The notes beneath the pieces were generated by a model that was given only the letters and a program-made list of their open reading frames with translations, searched no databases and had not been told where the DNA came from. From Serripes groenlandicus (taxonomy: Eukaryota; Mollusca; Bivalvia; Cardiida; Cardiidae), in assembly GCA_031761405.1 (NCBI GenBank), contig JASEVX010000001.1, positions 198,497,640 to 198,561,639 on the forward strand: a DNA stretch of 64,000 bases, given 5' to 3'. A program made the translations under genes and the position numbers. Positions 51,947 to 63,900 of this stretch are shown here, piece by piece. Every line of letters begins with the position of its first letter. Within the stretch, counting starts at the first letter, position 1.

Positions 51947-54900
51947 GTAGTTATTAAAAAAAAAACTTTTTTTATAATCTACTTTTCAAAAGACACCATG
52001 CTTTTAATTTGCAGTCAGCCTTCAGGTCCTTAGTAAACTTGCAATGTGTCTAGGAATCACTTACACATTGAATTTATTCTATACATTTATATTATTATTT
52101 GACGATGGACCCTCCAATTTAGTTCAACGGGGAAGTAAAACAGTTGCACCTCACGTGGTCAACTTATGTGTGGTGTTCGAGACGCATACAGTTATTTAAC
52201 CGTATCCCAATGTAAACGAATGTAAACACAATGTGCGTATAATGGTGTTGACGACTTAAATCTAAAATTCTAAACAACGTCTTCGAAGATACGACTGTAT
52301 GTATATTTGAGTGGAGTCTAATCTTGGTCTACATTATTCGCTACCAACTCATTAATATTTATTATTATATAATCTATAAATAGACGCCTTTTCATTGGCT
52401 AAAAAGTAATTTTTTAGAAAAAATATCTAGCGATATTGACCGTTTTTTTCTGATATTGACCCGTTTTATTCTGATATTGACCCGTTTTATGAATAGTAAC
52501 AGGGGAAGACCGGGGAATCCCACGAGCCGCCTATTAATATCCTTCGCCTTTATCCGTACGCTACGGAATTTTCCGAGGTGCGTTCCGAATGACCACGGAA
52601 ACTTCCGAGTGGTCATTCCGGTGACGTATTTTTTTAAATGACGTCATGCACGTGCATTACCAACATTTTAGACGCGCGTTTTAGACTGTTATCATGTCAA
52701 AAACGTACTGTTATCATGTATGGAAGGGTATTAACGCATAAATTGCATCTTTCATTCGTACATTACAACTTGCATTCGTACATTTACATCTTGCTTTCGT
52801 ACATTCACATCTTGCTTTGTGACATTCACATCTTGCTTTGTGACATTCACATCTTGCTTTGTGATTTGCACATCATGCTTTGTACATCTTGCGTTGTGAC
52901 ATGCACATCTTGCCTTGTACATCTTGCGTTGTGACATGCACATCTTGATTCGTACATTCACATCTTGCATTCGTACATTCACATCTTGCATTCGTACATT
53001 CACATCTTGCTTTGTGACATTCCCATCTTGCTTTGTGACTTGCACATCTTGCTTTGTGAATTGCACATCATGCTTTGTACATCTTGCGTTGTGACATGCA
53101 CATCTTGCTTCCGTACATTTACATTTTGCGTTCATACATTCAATATTACATTCGGTTATCTGACATTAGGATCGTCCTTGAACATTTTGCTTGATGGCAT
53201 GATGCATTTTTTTATTTAATGTTTTAGCCTTATTTCAAATTCTTCGCTAGATCGGCGATTCACAACAGTATGTACAACAGAACTTTAACCCTTTCTGTTG
53301 TACATACTCATTATACTGGCTTTACAGGCTACCCACAACAGTAACTTTAACCCTTTCTGTACGTTGTACATACCCATTAGACTGGCTTCACAGGCTACCC
53401 ACAACATTAACTTTAACCCTTTCTGTTGTACATACTCATTATACTGGCTTTACAGGCTACCCACAACATAAACTTTAACCCTTTATGTTGTACATACTCA
53501 TTGGACTGGCTTTACAGGCTACCCAAAACTTAAACGTTAACCCTTTCCAAACTAAAAATCGAAGTAAAACTATGGACAATTTCTATCTATTAATAAAAGC
53601 CTATAATCTCTGAATATAATGTCAGATAACCGAATGTAATATTGAATGTATGAATGCAAAATGTAAATGTACGGAAGCAAGATGTGCATGTCACAACGCA
53701 AGATGTACAAAGCATGATGTGCAAGTCACAAAGCAAGATGTGCAAGTTACAAAGAAAGATGTGAATGTCACAAAGCAAGATGTGAACGTACGAATGCAAG
53801 ATGTGAATGTACGAATCAAGATGTGCATGTCACAACGCAAGATGTACAAAGCAAGATGTACAAAGCATGATGTGCAAGTCACAAAGCAAGATGTGAATGT
53901 CACAAAGCAAGATGTGAATGTACGAAAGCAAGATGTAAATGTACGAATGCAAGTTGTAATGTACGAAGGAAAGATGCAATTTATGCGTTAATACCCTTCC
54001 ATAATCATGAGACAGAAATTTATACAACATACAACAGAAATGTTCCTTGAGTGGTCCTCTGGTTTTTTTTAAGTTGATCAATATCAAAACAATATGATAA
54101 ATTAAGGGTTATATAATAAAACAGTTATGGACTTTTCAGCTGTTATACATGATGTTGATATGCACCAAAAAAATCATTATTGACCTCGGCTATCGCCTCG
54201 GTCAATAATGAATTTTTTGGTGCATATCACATCATGTATAACAGCTGAAAAGTCCATAATTGTATAATATTGACTAGTCAATAAGTACCTATGGCCTATA
54301 ACACAATCAGGTGCTATACAAATCAATAGGATAAGGTTTTATAAACAGGTTTACCAACTGTTGAAAGTAGACCATGGGCTAAAAAGCCTTTTCATTTGCA
54401 GATGCCTTTTGACGCATCTACAACAAAATACATTGTGGCAGATGTGAAATTGCTCTTTATAAACAAATTTTCCTTTTGTATAACGTTTTTTTGTTAACTT
54501 TACTCAATAACAGAGCTTTAATTTAAATAATTTTCAAGATCTTTGGCTACATGTTGTCTGCTCCAGATACGTGGTATGTTGGATTACAAACAGTTTGTCA
54601 ATTTAAAATGTCATTAACAAAATTGACATTGGCAAAGTGTTCCTCTTTCATAAATGATTAATGTAAAACGAATAAGATTAGATACTATAACAAAAAGTGC
54701 ACTTAAAACAGTAGGTGTATAATAAGAAAGCATGTTTCCACTTTCTCTATCCTAAGGGACGGGATGTAAGAAACGAGGCCATGCACTCAAGATCGTACAT
54801 AACAACAGAACTCAAATTGAACCGGCACTGTGTTATTTTCATTGAAATCGTAAATCTGATCTGCAGAGACAGTCAAAGATGTGTGGAGAAGATTGAGAAG

Positions 54901-57900
54901 GTAACATTTTTGACACTTTGAGACATGCCACTGTAAAATCGACGTATGAACTATTAAACTAGATAATCATATAGTTGTATACTCATATATAAGTAGTCTG
55001 TATTGTCAAGAAACTTCAAGGATGTGTGATACCGACTATACGTGTACATATAATATGTAATGTAACTGCTTGCAAAATGTAGATGTTCGGTTTTCCTTGG
55101 CGCTGTTTCAAACATTCGTAATACAAATGCAAAGTAATCATACCTAAGATATATGTAGCAAATTAAGTGAAAATAATTGAACCATGTTTATTCAGCCAAT
55201 TTAAATTTAAAAGATAAATCCTGAATTGCATCGGACTAGCACGATACAGGCGAATGACGATAACAAAGTAGGCTAACAGTCGTTATATATATATATGTTC
55301 GTGATATATAGCTTAACATTAGTCTATGTCATCAAAAGTCGAATACATCAGGTTTAGTTACTTGTGAAAGATGAAATATTCAGATTATTTATCATAAACA
55401 TCAAAATGCCAAATTGAAATATGTTTCCATTTTGAATATATAGGTCAGAGATACACCATTATCAATCACTACAGAGGATATTGTAAAGCTTAAAGAACAG
55501 GCAGCAAGATATCAAGGATTGACCGATGCTGTTATTGAAGGAATGAAGAAAGATTTATGGGACGAGGCAGAGCGAATGTTAATGTACATTAAGGATGAAA
55601 CAAAAAAGGGTATTATAATATTGCATTTGTTTCATTTGGAGTTTCATTGATATAAAAGTCAGTGCCACCATATTCAGATGTCCCTAAATCATTGTTTTCT
55701 ATTGAGACCAGCCCTTGGGGTCCCACCCCCCCCCCCTCAACATTCACGTGCATTCTTGTTTCCTTAATAGTACTTATACATCATGCAAAGTTGATATAGT
55801 TTGTAAATACATTCCTGTGTTTCACAATCGATGTGAACATGTCATTGTGATTGGCTAGGTATTGTAAACAACATTGTAATTTTAGAATTGCATATATTTA
55901 ATGAAGAATTTGACTAATTATTCGTTTGATGAATATTTCCCCCTAATATATACTTATTATGCTTAAATATATTGAAATAGATACTTTTTTGACAGAACTG
56001 GTAAGTATTTTTTGATATGTCTACAACAAAAAATATTATGTCTCCAATTGAATCGATGCGAATGCAATATAAGTCATCCTAAAGTAACAATTTTTGTGAC
56101 TTATTTCTTATTAACCAGTTTATTAAAATGTACTTTAATACTTAAGCTCACATTATTATAAGAATCAATCGCTTTGACATATATTAATTCCTAATTATGT
56201 TTTTCATGAATCCCTAAAAAATCACATGAAACATACATGTACTGCCAATGTTCATTCTTAAAAATTGAAAAATAGCATTCTGAAATATTATCAATACTTT
56301 GCTGTGTTGCGGGTATCGAAATGACATAGCACAATTTACTCTGAGGAAGATAAGGATTTAATATCCACAGTTGCCACAAGACATATCATCCATTGGCATG
56401 ACAAACCATATTCAATGTTTCTCAGATAGCTCTTTATCCTCACTTTTTATCTTAATTGTCCAGAATTTGTACTCTTGAGCACCATCGACATGGGTTAAGA
56501 GTGTCATATAAGGCTTCTAGACCCTGAAAACTCCCCATATTCAAAGCACTCTTTCGTAGGGCCGTACCCGAATACAGCCTCAGCCATTCAGACAGTTATT
56601 GTGCGTAGGGTCACTCGTTTCCCATCAAAGGACATAATGTCTAGGTCAAAAGAATGCAAGTTACATAGGAAGACTATTGTATGGAGTACTGATGCAATAA
56701 AACCATGAGACATGTGGTCATGTTCAATTACTATCAATTTAAGAGCTATTGATTAGTGTATTAGTTAATCAAACAACTAATACAAATGTGTATGCAGTAC
56801 TTAGATATGATTTAGAAAAAACTAAACGTTGTGTGTTAACGTATAAGACTTGTTAAACGAATGCAGCCCTGACCTAAGTGAATCAGTTTGATAGCTCTCG
56901 GTTGCCAAATGACCAATCAAATTCAGCCCCTATAATGTAGCTGCAATTTGATTAGTTGATCAGCAAGCGTGAACCACCAAACTGTAGTTGGTGATTTTTT
57001 CTTTTGATATATAGCTATTGGGACAAGCTTCATACCCAACTTCGTTGCAGGATGTAAAGAGTCCTTTTACCGACTTATCGTAGAACATGCTCAAAGTCAG
57101 AAACCCGAACGTATCAAATCAGAGTATTGGACGGTTGAAACATTCACCAACAACCTGGAACTTTTGGAACAGGTCAATGATTTGTCGAAACGCCACAAAG
57201 AAATGCTCTTCCCTTCATCCGGCTGCTTGGTGGACATTACAAAGTGGGATATATATCTTTGTTGTTTTGTATTAAACATAAAGCTGCACAAACCATTAGA
57301 GAACAGAGCTGTTTTATTCATTAAAAATTCAAAGGTATTACGTGATAAATTGCTAGATGATCCTTCTGGAGTTCACAAATCCGAAATTACGAATCTGTTG
57401 GATTATTTTGATAAACCGATGAAAGATGATATATTCAGGTTATTCGAAATGGAACATTCAGTGACTGATATGATTCATGCAAATAACATCCTGCAGTCTT
57501 GGCGACGAGACGACGAAAAGGAAGGTGAAACAATATGTAAGTTAACATTAATATATCTATAGGTGCTACCTATTTACGAAAAAACGCAAGATAATTATAA
57601 ACAAAAATTAAAGAACATACTTTGGCCATACAAAAAGGATTTATAAGTAATTGACTAGACAATAATAATGTTAATGTCATGTTTCTTGCATTATCAAAAC
57701 ATATTTGGAATTCGTATTGCTGTCGTCTATTATTACGAACAGAAAATAATAAAGTAAAAACTTTCAGAAAATCAAGGAATACATTTATAATGAACGAGGT
57801 TAAAACATGAGAGCCAAGATGATCCTTAATCGATCACCTGCATTATGGTAATGAAGCAAATAGATCAGCCCTTTTCTGATGCCATCTGGCGACTACCTTT

Positions 57901-60900
57901 TTCAACCAGTCAATATGACTGGAACAAATTATGTAAGGGGTCTCATTTCTGCGAAACCCTTTCCCTATTAGAGACAGTTTCTGAGGCCTATGCAACAGAC
58001 GATTTAGGAAAAGATTGTCACCAAAAGAACAATTGCTCCTTATCAGAAAGTTAAACTTTTGCCACAATGTTTGATAAATAATTATACTTTGAATGAGTGT
58101 GGCAATAGCTCATGTATAGGAATTTGGCGTCTTTCATGTTGATACCACTTTTTTTGCGGGAAACGACGTCGCTCCATTGACGTTACATTAAGATGAATTG
58201 TAACGGAAATGACGTCACGTCCTTCTTTGGCTACGATACAGTCAAAATTTAGGTTCGGGCGTAGAAGGCTAATGCTGTCGGTTTTTTTACGAACGGGAAA
58301 ACATATTTCTTACAGATTTCCATTTAGTTTTAACTTTTCGTGCAAATGTTAATTCACGCATAACACAGCATTTTAATGATCTTAAATATCTATTTTAAAA
58401 AAAAAATATTAAAAAGACGACAATAATTTTCAATCCGTGTTTTTCCGCTCATTTTATACATACCCAAAATACCGATTTAAAAAAAAATGATTAAAAAGAC
58501 GACAATAATTTTCAATCCGTGTTTTTCTGCTCATTTTATACATACCTTAAATACCGATTTAAAAAAAAAATGATTAAAAAGACGACAATAATTTTCAATC
58601 TGTGTTTTATGTCTGCCTTTTATACATATCCAAAATGGCGGCCCCCATGGATTTTTTTCAGTTTCATTTCAGAAAGCTTCATGGGTTATTGAAAAAAAAA
58701 AAAAAAAAAAAGAAATCTCACACCTGTTAACTAATATGTTAATAGGCAAAGCCTAGGTCGTGTGAAAGCAAGAACAATTAATTAGGTTCTGTCAGTCCCC
58801 CAACAAGAAACAAATTAATAGGCAAATTGTAGAAAGTTACCAAACAGAATTTGAAAAACATTTTGAAAAACAAAAAAATTATCAGGCATTTAAGTTTAAT
58901 TTGTACATATATCTGTTTTATTTTTTATTAGGTCAGGATTGTTACAGACAGTAATATTTCCAAGGATGTTGATGGAAAACAGCACTTAGAAGGCATTGAA
59001 GAATGTTCTGATTTATTTTCACAAATGCCAGTTATTCGTAATATAACTAGTAATAAATATAATTAGAAACTGACTCTTACCATGGTTGATTGAATGACTT
59101 GAGCTTAACATTACTTTCAATGGTACTTCAGTTCACCTAACATTTTCCCCTGGCTTTCTAGAATATTAAAGTACTCAACACAACAATCTTCCAAGGCACA
59201 TGGCTAACTTTGCATGATCTGGCTGAATGTACAATCTTGAGACAATTTAAGATGAGAACACTATGCATACAGACTGAGAAAACTAATTTTTGACAAATAT
59301 TTTCAAAAGTCCCATTTAAATGTATGTTGGAACGGGTAAAGTTTAGCCCCTTGCCTGATGTAAATTACATGATTTCTGTTACTAATCTGAATACATTGTC
59401 GGAATGGTGTAATTGATCCAAAATGAACATATCCAAAATGATCAATATATCATATGTTCCTATTCAACAACATTTCCCTTTGATTTGAACCCCTATCTCC
59501 TTTTCTGGTTTTTAATTGTAAAACATGAAACAGCATCAGGTTATTTGTTAATAAGTACCAGACTAAGTGTCAACAACTGATTATGTATACATGTACATGA
59601 AATATGTTGTTTGAAAAAAAAATTGGATAGTAAAAGATCTGATTAGACCGTGAACATGTACAGTTTCTTAGAGTTATCAATGTTGCGCAATTATAAAAGC
59701 TTTTGAAAAGGGTACAGGGAGTAAAATATTTTCACTAGAAGCCTGGACAAAAATGTAATAAGTGTTTAATTAAGACAACTCCCCACAACATAATTGTTTC
59801 ATGTATAAATTGTTAAGTTTAGTTGCACAACTTAATTGTTTCATGTATAAATTGTTAAGTTTAGTTGCTTCTTTCAAATCATGTACCTGCTGGGATTTGA
59901 ACTCAGAACTCTTGTTAGACCAGGACTGGTGTTCTACCATTAAACTACAGTATAGGTTTTTACTTTGAGCAGCAGTTCATGAAAATATGTGTAATGTTAT
60001 TACTAGTCAGTAAAGTATAATATTTTCTTTGTAACAATGAATGTATACTAGTTTAAATTTTACCATTTGTATCGTATAGATTACATAGAAAACAGAAAAG
60101 AGATACATTTCTGTGGTATTTCAGTTATATCAGAGGACAGAACACTTATGTGAGGTCACTGGGTGACTTATAAGTTATAACTGACATTAATTATGAACTG
60201 CCTTTAAGTTTTCTTTATTTTTCAACCAAAATGTTTATACATATTTATTTGAATAAAAAGTATTTCGAGTGTTTGTTGAATTTAAAAAGAGATTGATCCT
60301 CTTTATCTGCAGATTTCAATGTTCAGTTTGTTTTTATCTTATTTTAGTTTGATATAGTTAGTGTACATTGCCCTGTTTCATAGACGGACCTAAATTGGTG
60401 ACCGTAAAAGGCTTTTTATTTTGCATTTGCTCTTCAATTTGAAGGGTTCTATGACATCATTGGATGTTGTGCTCCCAAGTATGAAAATAGTGCTGTCAAT
60501 AGATGTTGAATCTTTTGTAAATGTGGTTTGAATACATACATGCAGATTATTTAAAACAAGGGCACCGCAAAGCGGATGCATCCCCTCGGTATTCAAGAAA
60601 ATAGTCAGTCAAATTTTGACCTTGACCTTTAACATATGACCTTGACAATAAATAGGCTTCTAGACCTTGCAATATACTAACTGTATACCAAGTTTGGTTA
60701 AGGTCGGTCGAAGGATCTTCAGTATTGAGTGGTCACAAGGTTGTTGATATGGGAAATAGTCAAAGTCCAATTTTGACCTTGACCTTTAACCTATGACCTT
60801 GAAAATAAATTGGCTTCTAGACCTTTCCATATACTAACTGTATATAGCAAAGAAAAGTAATGTGTTTTACTGATAGCCCACATATGACCTCATTCCTTTA

Positions 60901-63900
60901 AAACAATGGACTCATTTGAGTTTGATCAATAAACAAATTTTGGATAACAAAAAAGATGAAACTACTAGAAATTCAGCCTGTTAAAAGAAAAGTTATAAAT
61001 GTGTTTTACTGATAGTCCACATATGACAAACAATGGACTCGTTTGAAGGCATGAAAGTGTTTTCGTCTCGTTCAGGTTGGAGCTAGGATATATGGCTTTA
61101 AGACATTTACTATGTATACCCCAACACCAGGGTGAACTGATTCTGGTCATACTTTCATGATTTGACAAAGACTAGGTCATTGACATAAACTGTTAAACTG
61201 AACAATGTGAAGAAAACAATGTAAATTGAAGGCAAATAATTTGAAATTGACGGTAGTTTTGTTTGTTTGCTACATTTACTGCAATATATAGATAAACGTC
61301 TTAAAGTCAATACAACTAGACAGGCGATGATATGATAGTTTAGCTATTTTCTTTAGTTGGGTTAACATTTGACAAGACGGCTTCGGCTTCAAATAGATAC
61401 AGACAAAAACGATACACACGATGTGACGTCACGCGATGTGACGAAAAAATCGTGGAACAGATGGCCTACAGACAAAAACAATACACACGATGTGACGAAA
61501 GCATCGTGGAAAGGTTCCCAACAGATACTAACAAATAATTTAGCAATGAAGTTATATGCTTAAGCAAATTATTGATATAATCAATATATCTTACCTTGAA
61601 ATGAAGCTTTGTCGATACAGAAACAGAATTGTTCGTCCTTTTCAGTTAAAATAATATCCGAGGCCAGTGTAACGAACGATAACTTCCGTTGAAATATTTA
61701 CAATCATTTTTAAGTGTTTATTGCTTCTCTATATTGCCAAGATATAACATCCATGAATGAAATAATGATGACAGGTACAAATGAATAGTCGGCTTACCCT
61801 TCATACAGTCCTTCCAGTTAATGAAATCCATTTGTGACGAGTCAAACTATCTTTTCCTACCATTTCTGTCGTTTTCCTTTTGTTATTTATCTATTACTTG
61901 CATTACAATGAATTCACTTCCGTTGCAATGACGTCACATTTGGATGTGTTTACTTCCGGTTGAGAAAATATCATTTTAAAAATAGAAAACGAGTGCAATT
62001 ACACGCAAATTATCACATATCAGATTCCTTGTTTTCATTCCTTTATCGAGAAGGAATTTAATTTAATTTTTCTCGCTAGTTCTAAGTATTTTTTGATTTG
62101 TCAAAACATACGAATATCGTGATTGTGGGTTTTACCGGTTACGAAATGAATAGGTTACGATAATTTGTCCGTCCAGTAAGACCGGAAGCAAAATGGCCGA
62201 AAAAAAGTGCTATGGGGTTGAGATTTGATATGTGAAAAACAGTAAGATTGTACTGAATTCTCGTTGTTTTGATCTCGTATGATGTGTTCGTACGTGTAAC
62301 CTATAGGCGTGCTTCGCTCGAGCCTTTGGCTCGAGCTTTCACACGTATAAGCGAAAAAACCCATTCATGTTTTTTTTTTCGTATTACCCATTTAAGTTTG
62401 CAAAGTCGATTAGCAAGTTCATCAAATATATTTTAAGTTTTTTATAAAGAGCTGTCGGGTTAAAGTTTGATATGTCGATAAATGCAAACGTTAATCTCCG
62501 AAACGTCTCAAATATCGTTGTCTACAATGTTCAATAGTTCAATAATATATCATTGTGGATATCAATATACTCATAGAATGTAAGCCTTCTTACATTCGTA
62601 CAACTTCTTCCATAGCAAAATGCTACCATCCCATTGAGGCCATGCACATACATTTTTGTATATTTACAGCTAATTCTAAAGTATATAACTGTCCGTAGGA
62701 CAGCAATCCTCGACTGAAAACAATTTTAAAAGCCTCTTGATGCAACAAGTGAATAACACAAACTAGGATTCACTGTCAATAAGTGACATAAAACAACAAA
62801 GTCCATGTCAGTATACTACTTGCATAGACATCATACAAATTTACCATCAATACACATGTGCAGTTTGTATCTTAAAATCTCGGTAACAACAAGACTGACT
62901 GACTGAATGAGTGATGTTTGAAGTCAACCATGACTTTAGAATGTAAATGTATCTTCTTTTAGGTGAAATCAAATACGGTTCGCTTAATTTGTAATGCTTG
63001 CTGATCTGGTAAAATGCCAAATTCGAAATGAAATAATCACACATGAAGTTAATATGAATTGGATGAGAGATATAATTCCACGTATATCATGCGGAATAAT
63101 TATCTTCAATTGTAGACAGAAAGTACCAAGTAGAGACGGATGCATATCTTTACCAAAGGATTAAAGATGTCGAAGCTCAACTATCTATGGTTAAAGCCCA
63201 AATACCTCAACATTTGCAACCAAGATTATCTAGGGTTGAAAAGCTTCTACCAACTGGTATGTAGTTGATACAAACAATTTGTCAACGTTTTTATGTTTAT
63301 TGTTTTCTTTTTGTTTATATTTTGTTATTTAATGTTCCTCTTGTCACATTATTATGTATGTGCTGAGTGTAAAATAAACTTGTAAACTTGCAAGCAAAGC
63401 ATTGCCGTTAATATTCCTCGCATTGACTTTTGTATATTACGGTAGTGTACTTTTGTGAAGACGACGGAATTAGGTCAGAACCCATTTCCTGTTGGAATGT
63501 CCTCATTATAAGGAAATGATGGCTGACCTTTGATTGCCAGTGACAAACAAAACGTGTAAACATGTTGTTGTTTTTTTAAATAATGAACATGAAGTTATCA
63601 AATAAATAGTACTTTTTAAAGTGCACCTTCTCAGTTTATCTTATATAGTGTATGCATGTGTAAAATCCATTATATAATCATTATATAGGGTGACCTTTCG
63701 GCTCGTCGGTCCAATTGCATGGATGAGTTTTTTAATATTACTTCGTGTTTTACAAACATTGCACAAGTCATATACTATGATTTCTGTCCTCGATTGTTTC
63801 GAACGTCTTAAGTTATGCCAGTTGTAATCAATTGTGTGTAGTTTAAGTTTGTTTTACTTTCTCTTTTTCAGAAAGTATTGACCTTGTAGAAATGACAGAG

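Noticed and set aside
52638..54087. Six reading frames of 69-127 residues on both strands
   Set aside because: All lie in the tandem-repeat arms of the foldback element and mirror each other.
57164..57562. Separate 132-residue gene starting at 57164
   Set aside because: The start is a TTG, and the frame extends upstream to a strong splice acceptor at 57050, so it is an exon.
60600..60840. Nuclear-receptor response elements (TGACCTTGACC)
   Set aside because: The half-sites are part of a dispersed repeat sequence, with no promoter context seen.
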